Shown piece by piece: positions 1 to 6,089 of a stretch of DNA of 7,971 nt. The notes below the pieces were generated by a model. The model saw only the letters and a program-made list of their open reading frames with translations. It was not told the origin of the DNA and ran no database searches. The stretch's first letter is position 1; the number at the start of each line of letters is the position of its first letter. The DNA is from Mageeibacillus sp. UBA1257. Lineage in GTDB: Bacteria; Bacillota; Clostridia; UBA1212; UBA1257. The translations under genes were made by a program, and so were the position numbers. Where the stretch lies: NCBI GenBank assembly GCA_002308775.1, contig DBVT01000022.1:2568-10538 (forward strand). The letters run 5' to 3'.

Positions 1-685
1 AGACTCTATGACAGGTCAGGACGCAGCGAATGTTGCGCAAAGTTTCAACGAAAGGCTCGATATTTCCGGAATTATCCTCTCGAAACTCGATTCGGATACG
101 AGAGGCGGCGCGGCGCTTTCAGTCAAGGCGATCACGGGAAAACCTATTAAATTCGCTTCAAACGGCGAAAAAATGAACGAATTTGAGCCGCTTTACCCTG
201 ACAGGATGGCGAGCAGGATACTCGGTATGGGCGACGTTCTGACGCTTATAGAGAAAGCGGAGCAGATGATCGATGAAAAGGATGCGAAGGAGCTCGAAAA
301 GAAACTCAAGGAGCAGAAATTCGACCTTGAAGACTTCCTTAAGCAGATGCAGCAGATCAAAAAAATGGGCGGTATCGGAAGCATGCTGAAGATGATGCCG
401 GGGGTCGCAGGCAATATAAACGAAGATGACATAGACGAGAAGAAAATGTCGAGGACTGAAGCGATAATCCAGTCGATGACGCCTAAAGAGAGAAAGAATC
501 CTTCGATTCTGAACGCGAGCAGAAGAAAGAGGATAGCTGCCGGAAGCGGAACGACGGTCCAGGATGTCAATGTTCTCATCAGGCAGTTCGAATCGATGAA
601 GGAAATGATGAAAAGACTCAATTCAAACGGTAAGTCGGGCAGAAAGGGAATGAACAACCTCTTCGGAGGAAGAAGACCTTTCTGA
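1..685 (+). CDS. ffh: Signal recognition particle GTPase Ffh, C-terminal part (5' end outside window)
   Basis: Ffh binds the SRP RNA and the signal peptide of a nascent chain, and with FtsY delivers the ribosome to the membrane translocon. The reading frame is open to the left edge: the codons before the first ATG (position 8) read Asp-Ser and match the conserved Ffh stretch before MTGQDA, so that ATG is internal. Visible are the end of the NG GTPase domain (MTGQDA, the G4-type motif SKLD, then DTRGGAALS and GKPIKF, and PDRMASRILGMGD) and the whole methionine-rich M domain, with GSMLKMMPG, SMTPKER, and the RNA-binding helix region SRRKRIAAGSGT. The G4 motif has Ser where Thr is usual, and LDSDTRGG replaces the commoner LDGDTRGG; both are mild changes. 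About 227 codons are present, roughly half of a normal Ffh. The gene ends 39 bases before rpsP, consistent with cotranscription. Identification is secure. Confidence 0.97.
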   Translation, partial: DSMTGQDAANVAQSFNERLDISGIILSKLDSDTRGGAALSVKAITGKPIKFASNGEKMNEFEPLYPDRMASRILGMGDVLTLIEKAEQMIDEKDAKELEKKLKEQKFDLEDFLKQMQQIKKMGGIGSMLKMMPGVAGNINEDDIDEKKMSRTEAIIQSMTPKERKNPSILNASRRKRIAAGSGTTVQDVNVLIRQFESMKEMMKRLNSNGKSGRKGMNNLFGGRRPF

Positions 686-724
686 TGATATAAAACGACG
701 ATAAATTTATGGAGGTGACAGAAA

Positions 725-964
725 ATGTTAAAAATCAGACTGAGAAGGATCGGCGCTAAGAAAACACCTTTTTACAGGATAGTAGTAGCTGAGTCCAAGT
801 ACGCGAGAGACGGCAGATTCGTTGAGGAGATCGGAACATACAATCCTCTGGTCGAACCCGCTGAGATCAGGATCGACCTCGAAAAGGCTGATCAGTGGAT
901 CAAAAACGGCGCGCAGCCTACTGATACCGTTAAGGCTTTGATCAAAAAAGCTAAAGAGGCATGA
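725..964 (+). CDS. rpsP: 30S ribosomal protein S16
   Basis: S16 is a small-subunit protein that binds 16S rRNA in the body of the 30S particle and is important for its assembly. The 79-residue product has the whole family signature at its N terminus: KIRLRRIGAKKTPFYRIVVA, then DGRFVEEIGTYNP, followed by the usual region ending in an Ala/Lys-rich tail. The length is normal for Bacillota. The ATG at 725 follows a strong GGAGGTG at 711-717 with a 7-base gap, so the start is clear. The next gene, khpA, begins 17 bases after the stop. No internal oddities were seen. Confidence 0.98.
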   Translation: MLKIRLRRIGAKKTPFYRIVVAESKYARDGRFVEEIGTYNPLVEPAEIRIDLEKADQWIKNGAQPTDTVKALIKKAKEA

Positions 965-967
965 TTT

Positions 968-973
968 AAGGGG
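968..973 (+). promoter_or_regulatory. Ribosome binding site for khpA
   Basis: AAGGGG lies 8 bases before the ATG at 982. It favours that ATG over the in-frame GTG at 973, which overlaps this Shine-Dalgarno sequence and has no good one of its own. Confidence 0.8.
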
Positions 974-981
974 TGTACGTA

Positions 982-1209
982 ATGAAAGAACTTTTGGAAA
1001 CTATCGTAAGAATGCTTGTTGACGATCCCGACGCAGTAAAGGTCGAAGTGATCGAAAACGAGAGAAGCACTCTTCTTCAGCTTTCTGTCGCACAGAACGA
1101 CATGGGCAAAGTTATAGGCAAGGAAGGCCGCATCGCAAAGTCGATCAGGACGGTCATCAAAGCCGCGTCCAGAAACGAGTCCAAACCCGTTTATGTCGAT
1201 ATAGTTTGA
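982..1209 (+). CDS. khpA: KH-domain RNA-binding protein KhpA (YlqC family)
   Basis: KhpA is a small KH-domain protein that binds RNA, works with KhpB (Jag) in several Bacillota, and affects cell size and division there. The 75-residue product is essentially one KH domain: a beta strand around LQLSVAQNDMGKVIG, then the GXXG loop G-K-E-G at residues 46-49, and a helix starting IAKSIRTVI. The length fits the family. An upstream in-frame GTG at 973 would add MYV, but ATG 982 has the better-placed Shine-Dalgarno sequence. Its place between rpsP and rimM is the standard one in Bacillota, which supports the name. The RNA targets cannot be read from the sequence. Confidence 0.95.
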   Translation: MKELLETIVRMLVDDPDAVKVEVIENERSTLLQLSVAQNDMGKVIGKEGRIAKSIRTVIKAASRNESKPVYVDIV

Positions 1210-1227
1210 TACGGAGCGTATTATTAC

Positions 1228-1232
1228 GGGAG
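1228..1232 (+). promoter_or_regulatory. Ribosome binding site deciding the rimM TTG start
   Basis: GGGAG stands 9 bases before the TTG at 1242; a second purine run (AAAAGG, 1233-1238) is too close to be ideal. No in-frame ATG or GTG exists near the expected N terminus of RimM, so this site points to TTG initiation. Confidence 0.6.
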
Positions 1233-1241
1233 AAAAGGCTT

Positions 1242-1766
1242 TTGCTTGATTATTTAACAATAGGCGAAATTGTAAATGTTCACGGCGTCAGAGGAGAAGT
1301 CAAGGTGCTTCCCTCTACAGATGACCCCGGGCGATTCAAACTGCTGAAACAGGTGAGAATTGTCCGGGACGGTTCCGTCTGTGTAAAAAAGGTCACCGGA
1401 GCAAAGGTCTCATCCGGAATGGCGATCCTCGCGCTCGAAGGCGTTACGACAAGGGACGACGCCGAAAAGCTCAGGGGAAGTTTCCTCGAAGTTGAAAGAA
1501 AAGACGCGCTTAAACTGCCTGAAAATCGCTGGTACATAGGCGATATCGTCGGCTGCTCGGTTTATGAGGAAGACGGAACGTGCCTGGGAAAAGTCACGGA
1601 TGTAGGAGAGACGGGCAGCAACGATTATTACGTTGTCAGAGACGAAAAAAACAGAGAAATGTGTATCCCGGCGCTCAAAGAAGTTCTGCTGGATGTTGAT
1701 GTCGTTGAACAGAAGATCACCGTAAGGCTTTTACCCGGCCTTAAGGAAGTGTATTATGAGAATTGA
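1242..1766 (+). CDS. rimM: Ribosome maturation factor RimM
   Basis: RimM assists maturation of the 30S head, binding S19 and helping 16S rRNA processing. The N-terminal beta-barrel domain is marked by LTIGEIVNVHGVRGEVKV near the start and by the segment EGVTTRDDAEKLRG. The C-terminal PRC-barrel domain begins near WYIGDIVGCSVY and includes GSNDYYVV and CIPALKEVLLDVD. I place the start at TTG 1242, which gives 174 residues beginning MLDYLTIGE; this matches the usual RimM N terminus and length. A longer reading from TTG 1206 would add 12 residues (MIRSVLLREKRL) not expected in the family. The last 11 bases overlap the trmD start, so translation of the two is probably coupled. This pair is adjacent in most bacteria. 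Identity is firm; the start codon is an inference. Confidence 0.93.
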   Translation: MLDYLTIGEIVNVHGVRGEVKVLPSTDDPGRFKLLKQVRIVRDGSVCVKKVTGAKVSSGMAILALEGVTTRDDAEKLRGSFLEVERKDALKLPENRWYIGDIVGCSVYEEDGTCLGKVTDVGETGSNDYYVVRDEKNREMCIPALKEVLLDVDVVEQKITVRLLPGLKEVYYEN

Positions 1767-3696
1767 TTTTTTGACTCTTTTTCCGGATATGATCAGGGCC
1801 GTAATGGGTGAGAGTATCGTAAAAAGAGGAGTTGATGCCGGATATCTTGAGATCAATTACGTCCAGATCAGGGATTTTACGGAGAACAAGCAGAAAAAAG
1901 TGGATGATTATCCGTATGGAGGAGGACCCGGACTGATAATGCAGTATCAGCCCATCGTTTCTGCTTACGAATCAGTCTCAAAAGACGGCGAAAAACCGTA
2001 CTGCATCTATATGTCCCCTCAGGGTAAAACGTTCAACCAGGAAGTCGCGAGAAGGCTGTCGAAACAGAATCATCTCGTGATACTTTGCGGCCACTATGAG
2101 GGAATAGACGAAAGAGTTATCGAAGAAATAGTCGATGAAGAAATATCAGCCGGAGACTTTGTGCTGACAGGAGGAGAGATCCCCGCCATGATGGTCGCCG
2201 ATTCAGTCGCAAGGCTGGTGCCCGGAGTGCTCGCTTCGGAAGACGCGACTGTTTCGGAATCTCACTCCGAAGGTCTGTTGGAATATCCTCAATATTCAAG
2301 ACCTGCCGAAATAAACGGCAGAAAAGTCCCCGAAGTGCTCCAAAGGGGAAATCACGGCGAAATAGAGAAATGGAGATTTGAGCAGAGCCTCGAAAGGACG
2401 AAAATAAAACGTCCTGATCTGTATGAAAAATATTGCGCGGCTCACGGGATGCTTGAAGATAAAAACGATAAAAACTTCTTCGGAAACACTCCGGAGAGCA
2501 AAAAAATATATTATTTGGACAACAGCGCGACAACAAGACCTTCAAAATGGTCGCTGGAGGCCGCAGAACGGTCATACAGGGACTTTTACGGAAATCCCTC
2601 GTCATTACACCTTTTGGGAATGGAGGCCGAGAACGAGCTCACAAGGGCTCGTGCGAGGCTCTCGTCGATCTTGAGAGTCAGGCCGTCCGAAATTATTTTT
2701 ACCTCCTGCGCGACGGAAGCGAACAATACGGCGATCCGCGGATATATGGAACTGAACAGCAGAAAAGGAAAACACATTTTGTATTCTGCCGCCGAGCATC
2801 CTTCAGTCAGCGAGACCGTAAGGGCGCTTTGTAAAAAAGAAGGATACGAATGCGATGAGATACCTCTCGATCAGTCAGGCAGAGTGGACATCGAAGCGCT
2901 GGCTGGTTTGATCCGCCCCGAAACAGCTCTTATATGCGTGCTGCATGTGAACAGCGAGACAGGTGCGATACAGCCGATCCGCGAAGTTGTTGCGACGAGA
3001 AACAGGATCAACAAAAACACAGCGATACTTACGGACTGTGTTCAAAGTCTCGGTAAGATAGAAATATATCCTTCAGAGCTTGGCGTCGATATGATAACAG
3101 CAAGCTCTCATAAGCTTAACGCTCCCAGAGGCAGCGGATTATTATGGGTGAGATCGGGTATCCGTATAGCGCCTCTTTTGTACGGCGGCGGTCAGGAAAA
3201 AGGACTCAGATCAGGTACGGAGAACGTCGCTGCGGCGTCTGCTTTTGCGGAAGCTGCGGAAAAGATGTATTCGTCGATCTCGATAAATTATTCAAACGCT
3301 GTGAAAATGAGGGACTGTCTCATAGAAAAGACGGTTCCGAGGCTGTCCAATGCAGTCATTTTAACAGATGTTGAAAGATCGTCGCCTTATATACTGAATA
3401 TCTCTTTTGAGGGAGTAAGAGCTGAAGTCCTGCAGCACGAACTTGAAAAAAACGGAGTTTATGTATCTGTAGGTTCCGCTTGCTCGTCTCACAAAAAAAA
3501 CAGAAGCAGCGTGCTCACTGCCATGGGCGTAAAAAACGAGATAATAGACTGCGCGATAAGGATCAGTTTTTCTCCTTATACGACGATGGAGGAGATCGAA
3601 GGCGCCGCGCCGATCATAGTCGAAGCTGTTAAAAAGCTCCGAAGGCAGTCTGCGAGAAGAAAAACCCGGGAAGAAGAGCAAATAACAGAGGAGTGA
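1756..3696 (+). CDS. trmD: Fusion protein: tRNA (m1G37) methyltransferase TrmD + group I cysteine desulfurase (NifZ/IscS-like)
   Basis: This single 646-codon frame encodes two complete enzymes. Residues 1 to about 231 are TrmD, the SPOUT enzyme that methylates N1 of G37 in tRNA with S-adenosylmethionine. Its motifs are DDYPYGGGPG (50-59), SPQGK (87-91), LCGHYEGIDERV (110-121), GDFVLTGGE (133-141) and GLLEYPQYSRP (173-183). Glu168 stands where the catalytic Asp169 of E. coli TrmD aligns. After a linker of roughly 20-25 residues, the PLP-dependent desulfurase starts near residue 251 (IYYLDNSATT). It has the PLP-stacking His348, Asp427 and Gln430 of the cofactor pocket, Schiff-base Lys453 (SSHK), RSGTEN, and the persulfide Cys576 (GSACSS). 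The C-terminal tail is strongly charged. The gene overlaps rimM by 11 bases and is followed by thiI 5 bases later. NifZ supplies sulfur to ThiI in Bacillus, so the same role is inferred here. A sequencing error joining two genes is possible but not needed: both halves share one frame. Confidence 0.93.
   Translation: MRIDFLTLFPDMIRAVMGESIVKRGVDAGYLEINYVQIRDFTENKQKKVDDYPYGGGPGLIMQYQPIVSAYESVSKDGEKPYCIYMSPQGKTFNQEVARRLSKQNHLVILCGHYEGIDERVIEEIVDEEISAGDFVLTGGEIPAMMVADSVARLVPGVLASEDATVSESHSEGLLEYPQYSRPAEINGRKVPEVLQRGNHGEIEKWRFEQSLERTKIKRPDLYEKYCAAHGMLEDKNDKNFFGNTPESKKIYYLDNSATTRPSKWSLEAAERSYRDFYGNPSSLHLLGMEAENELTRARARLSSILRVRPSEIIFTSCATEANNTAIRGYMELNSRKGKHILYSAAEHPSVSETVRALCKKEGYECDEIPLDQSGRVDIEALAGLIRPETALICVLHVNSETGAIQPIREVVATRNRINKNTAILTDCVQSLGKIEIYPSELGVDMITASSHKLNAPRGSGLLWVRSGIRIAPLLYGGGQEKGLRSGTENVAAASAFAEAAEKMYSSISINYSNAVKMRDCLIEKTVPRLSNAVILTDVERSSPYILNISFEGVRAEVLQHELEKNGVYVSVGSACSSHKKNRSSVLTAMGVKNEIIDCAIRISFSPYTTMEEIEGAAPIIVEAVKKLRRQSARRKTREEEQITEE
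2493..2517 (+). other. Possible relict or internal translation start at the TrmD/desulfurase junction
   Basis: GGAGAG at 2493-2498 sits just upstream of the first conserved desulfurase codons. It is followed by AAA AAA, an ATA at 2506 and a TTG at 2515, all in the fusion frame. Stand-alone desulfurases of this family usually begin very close to this point (for example M-K-K-I-Y-Y-L-D-N). No ATG or GTG is present here; the only nearby in-frame ATG is at 2449 and lacks a good Shine-Dalgarno sequence. This may be the remnant of the former ribosome binding site, or a weak internal start that yields some free desulfurase. Confidence 0.3.
3687..3693 (+). promoter_or_regulatory. Ribosome binding site for thiI
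   Basis: AGAGGAG lies at the 3' end of the fusion gene, 8 bases before the ATG at 3702. It overlaps the alternative in-frame GTG at 3693, making that codon an unlikely start. Placement inside the upstream gene suggests coupled translation. Confidence 0.8.
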
Positions 3697-3701
3697 AAAC
3701 C

Positions 3702-4907
3702 ATGATAAAAAGAGTCATTTTAGCATCCATAGGAGAGATCGCGCTCAAAGGTCTCAACAAGAGCACATTCGAATATCAGCTCGCAAGAAATATGAGAGCC
3801 GCCATAAAGGATTGCGGAAAATGCGACGTATCATGGGCGCAATCGAGGTTTTTCGTAAGACCGGAAAGCGAATCTTTTAATTTCGAACTCGCACTGAAGC
3901 GTTTATCACACGTTTTCGGCCTAACTTTTGCGTCTATAGCATATGAAAACGATGAAGTGACTCTTGAATCGGCGATCGAAACAGCCAAAGCATCAGTCGC
4001 GGCGAAACTCGACAAGATCTCCTTCGAAAGAGAGCTCACCGACGGCAGCGTGAAATTCAAATGCGAGACAAAAAGGGCTTTCAAGAACTTTCCCTTGACA
4101 TCCCCTGAGATATCTGCCGAAGTAGGCGGAGCGCTTCTTGACGCGTTTCCCGAGTTGGCAGTCAATGTAAACGAACCGGATTTTATCGTCAGGATCGAAA
4201 TGAGAGAAAACGTATATGTCTTTTCCGATATCGTGAAAGCTCCCGGAGGCATGCCTACCGGAAGCAACGGAAGGGCGTGCCTTTTACTCTCAGGCGGCAT
4301 AGACAGTCCCGTCGCGGGATATATGATAGGTAAAAGAGGCGTCTCGATGGTCGCGGTCCATTTTTTCAGTTATCCTTACACAGGCGAAAGATCGAAGGAA
4401 AAGGTCATCGAGCTTGCGGGAATACTTGAAAGATATTGCGGCGAACTGAAAGTTTACGTGGTTCCTTTTACCGATATACAGCTCTCTATAAGGGACAATT
4501 GCCGCGAGGATCTCGGAACGATACTCATGAGAAGATCGATGATGCGTATCGCTGAAAGAGTCGCGAGGGAAAAGGGCTGCCAGGCGCTTGTTACGGGAGA
4601 GAGCATCGGACAGGTCGCAAGCCAGACGATGAAGGCTCTTGTCTGCACGAACGCGGTGGTGAATATGCCTGTGTTCAGACCTCTTATAGGCATGGATAAA
4701 GTTGAAGTTATGGCTCTCGCAAGGGAAATAGACACGTATGACACGAGTATTCTGCCTTATGAAGATTGCTGCACTGTTTTTACTCCGAAGCATCCGAAAA
4801 CGAGGCCGAATCTCGATGAAGTCGAAAAAGAAGAGAACAGATACGAGTTCGCGGCTTTGGAAGACGAAGCGTTCAGAGGCATAGAAGAGTGTGAATACGG
4901 CGGCTGA
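3702..4907 (+). CDS. thiI: tRNA 4-thiouridine synthase (sulfurtransferase) ThiI
   Basis: ThiI adenylates uridine 8 of tRNA and replaces its oxygen with sulfur received as a persulfide from a cysteine desulfurase, giving s4U; in some bacteria it also feeds thiamine thiazole synthesis. The 401-residue product has the N-terminal ferredoxin-like region (ASIGEIALKGLN), a THUMP tRNA-binding domain in about residues 60-165, and the PP-loop ATPase motif SGGIDSP at 197-203. It also has the conserved segments GESIGQVASQT and MPVFRPLIGMDK, and Cys356-Cys357 in YEDCCTVF near the C terminus. The length equals the Bacillus type that lacks the C-terminal rhodanese domain of E. coli ThiI, so the sulfur acceptor must be a cysteine of the core, most likely in that Cys-Cys pair. 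It starts 5 bases after the stop of the TrmD-desulfurase gene, its presumed sulfur donor. Confidence 0.96.
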   Translation: MIKRVILASIGEIALKGLNKSTFEYQLARNMRAAIKDCGKCDVSWAQSRFFVRPESESFNFELALKRLSHVFGLTFASIAYENDEVTLESAIETAKASVAAKLDKISFERELTDGSVKFKCETKRAFKNFPLTSPEISAEVGGALLDAFPELAVNVNEPDFIVRIEMRENVYVFSDIVKAPGGMPTGSNGRACLLLSGGIDSPVAGYMIGKRGVSMVAVHFFSYPYTGERSKEKVIELAGILERYCGELKVYVVPFTDIQLSIRDNCREDLGTILMRRSMMRIAERVAREKGCQALVTGESIGQVASQTMKALVCTNAVVNMPVFRPLIGMDKVEVMALAREIDTYDTSILPYEDCCTVFTPKHPKTRPNLDEVEKEENRYEFAALEDEAFRGIEECEYGG

Positions 4908-4929
4908 TTTTAGCTGAGTAAAATTATCT

Positions 4930-4943
4930 CGAACATATTTTCG
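4930..4943. promoter_or_regulatory. LexA-like (SOS) box, one mismatch
   Basis: CGAACATATTTTCG resembles the Bacillus LexA box, CGAAC-N4-GTTCG, differing at one base (T for G at the start of the right half). It lies 8 bp upstream of the -35 hexamer of the promoter for an SbcCD-like DNA-processing operon, where SOS control would make sense. The imperfect half-site and upstream position keep confidence low. Confidence 0.35.
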
Positions 4944-4949
4944 AAAATA
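4936..4949. repeat. Perfect 14-bp palindrome TATTTTCGAAAATA
   Basis: An uninterrupted inverted repeat with no loop lies just upstream of the -35 element and overlaps the LexA-like box. It could be a protein-binding site, or the A/T-rich upstream region of the promoter that happens to be symmetric. It lacks a loop and so is unlikely to be an RNA hairpin. Confidence 0.5.
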
Positions 4950-4951
4950 CA

Positions 4952-4980
4952 TTTACAAACCTATAAGATTGTTGTATAAT
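4952..4980 (+). promoter_or_regulatory. Sigma-A promoter for the yhaO/yhaN-like operon
   Basis: TTTACA (4952-4957) and a perfect TATAAT (4975-4980) are separated by exactly 17 bp, in an A/T-rich stretch that lies between two genes of different function. The expected start of transcription is near 4987, giving a leader of about 38 bases before the ATG at 5025. It has one mismatch to the -35 consensus and should be fairly strong unless repressed. Confidence 0.8.
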
Positions 4981-4983
4981 TAG

Positions 4984-5010
4984 ATCACAGACCAATATCT
5001 GTGATTTTTT
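4984..5010 (+). terminator. Hairpin with T-tract; likely weak terminator of the thiI transcript, overlapping the downstream start site
   Basis: ATCACAG (4984-4990) pairs perfectly with CTGTGAT (4999-5005) across an 8-base loop, followed by TTTTTT (5005-5010). A G-T and an A-T pair could lengthen the stem. Only three of seven pairs are G-C, so it may be weak. It sits where the start of transcription from the promoter at 4952-4980 is expected. Readthrough RNA from thiI contains the whole stem, but RNA begun near 4987 would lack part of the left arm. It could instead be an operator for a dimeric regulator. Confidence 0.55.
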
Positions 5011-5014
5011 ATTC

Positions 5015-5020
5015 GGAGGG
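5015..5020 (+). promoter_or_regulatory. Ribosome binding site deciding the start of the SbcD/YhaO-like gene
   Basis: GGAGGG lies just before the ATG at 5025 (gap of 4-5 bases). It rules against the in-frame GTG at 5001, which lies inside the hairpin and would add eight residues (MIFYSEGN) before the conserved MKLIHCADIH. Confidence 0.85.
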
Positions 5021-5024
5021 CAAT

Positions 5025-6089
5025 ATGAAACTCATACACTGCGCCGATATTCACCTCGGTTCCGCTTTGACTTCGAAACTTTCAAAGGAAAGCTCCGCAA
5101 AGAGAAAAGCTGAGCTTCGTGGCGCGTTCAAAAAGCTCGTCGACGAAGCCTCTGCCATGGACGTTAAGAACATTCTCATAAGCGGCGACCTTTTTGACGA
5201 TGACGATCCCAAAACGACAGACAGGGATATGTTTTACAAGGTCGTCGAGGACAATGCCGATATCGATTTTTACTATCTTAGGGGCAATCATGACATAGAA
5301 AAAACACTTGACGTTTCGTATGACAATCTGAAGCTTTTCGGAAATGAATGGACTAAATATTATATCGACGGAGGGCAGCACAGGATCGTCATCTGCGGCA
5401 TCGAAAACGACGGAAAAGGCAACATATATTCAGATCCCGGTCTCGACAAGAACGATCTGAATATAGTGATGCTTCACGGACAGGCTGCGGATTCAGACGG
5501 CCCGAACAATATCATTCTCAAGCGTTTTGCGGGTAAAAATATTGATTATCTCGCTCTGGGACATGTTCATTCATACTCTGAAGGAAAACTGGACGATCGC
5601 GGAATTTACTGTTACTCGGGATGCCTTTACGGCAGAGGTTTTGACGAAACGGGTCCGAAGGGATATGTTTTACTTGATGCGAGCGAAAAGATCGAGTCAG
5701 AATTTCGCATCCGCCCGGGTAAGATGATCGAAGAACTCATTGTTGACATTACGGGTACGAAAAACATCTACGAGGCACGCAAGAAGATAAGTGAAGAAAC
5801 AGGTGAAAGGAGCGATAATCCTCTCAGCTTGACAGTAACAGGCGAAAGAGAATTCGACATCGAGTCTTTGACTGACGAGATCAGAGATGAAATAGCTTCG
5901 AAGAGAGATTCTTTACATGTAAGCGACGCAACGAGAAGAAAATATGACCTGAAAGATTATGTCAAGAATACTTCCTTGACAGGCGAATTTGTGAGAACGG
6001 TGCTCGCTGACAAAGAACTGACAGACGATGAGAAAAGCAAGATCATAGAATACGGCATCGCGGCGCTCAAAAAGGAGAAACTGAACTGA
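5025..6089 (+). CDS. SbcD/YhaO-like calcineurin-fold DNA nuclease (metallophosphatase)
   Basis: This is a predicted metal-dependent phosphoesterase of the Mre11/SbcD superfamily, closest by context and size to Bacillus YhaO; such proteins act on DNA ends with a Rad50/SbcC-type ATPase. The 354-residue product shows all the phosphatase motifs in order: D8-I-H10 (DxH), GDLFD with Asp55, GNHD at 87-90, LHG with His151, and GHVH with His180 and His182. These residues would hold two metal ions, usually manganese. The region after about residue 225 is the cap and ATPase-contact part; it is divergent and was not recognised in detail. The ATG has a strong Shine-Dalgarno sequence and its own promoter. 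The stop codon shares one base with the next start, as is typical for subunits of one complex. Whether it is a true SbcD or a YhaO-type paralogue cannot be settled here. Confidence 0.9.
   Translation: MKLIHCADIHLGSALTSKLSKESSAKRKAELRGAFKKLVDEASAMDVKNILISGDLFDDDDPKTTDRDMFYKVVEDNADIDFYYLRGNHDIEKTLDVSYDNLKLFGNEWTKYYIDGGQHRIVICGIENDGKGNIYSDPGLDKNDLNIVMLHGQAADSDGPNNIILKRFAGKNIDYLALGHVHSYSEGKLDDRGIYCYSGCLYGRGFDETGPKGYVLLDASEKIESEFRIRPGKMIEELIVDITGTKNIYEARKKISEETGERSDNPLSLTVTGEREFDIESLTDEIRDEIASKRDSLHVSDATRRKYDLKDYVKNTSLTGEFVRTVLADKELTDDEKSKIIEYGIAALKKEKLN

Noticed and set aside
193..657. 154-codon minus-strand frame opposite ffh
   Set aside because: Its Ser/Phe/Ile-rich composition is the reverse reading of the Lys/Glu/Met-rich M domain of Ffh; no gene signals support it.
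1206..1241. TTG at 1206 as the rimM start
   Set aside because: It would overlap the khpA stop and add 12 residues not found in RimM; TTG 1242 yields the expected 174 residues.
2500..2506. A7 run at the fusion junction as a programmed frameshift site
   Set aside because: Both domains are already in the same frame, so no frameshift is needed; the run is also not in the usual slippery-codon register.
2423..2834. Overlapping plus-strand frames at the start of the desulfurase half
   Set aside because: The conserved desulfurase motifs are all in the fusion frame; the alternatives have no family match.
4290..4952. 220-codon open frame on the minus strand opposite thiI
   Set aside because: It is the mirror of a well-conserved gene, shows no recognisable family, and has low-complexity composition (Arg, His, Phe, Ser) typical of an antisense shadow.
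5001..5024. GTG at 5001 as the start of the SbcD/YhaO-like protein
   Set aside because: It lies within the hairpin and T-tract, has no Shine-Dalgarno sequence, and adds residues before the conserved N terminus; ATG 5025 fits better.
4908..5024. Riboswitch (for example thiamine pyrophosphate) near thiI
   Set aside because: The region is downstream of thiI, only 117 bases long, and shows no conserved riboswitch core; its structure is explained by promoter and hairpin.
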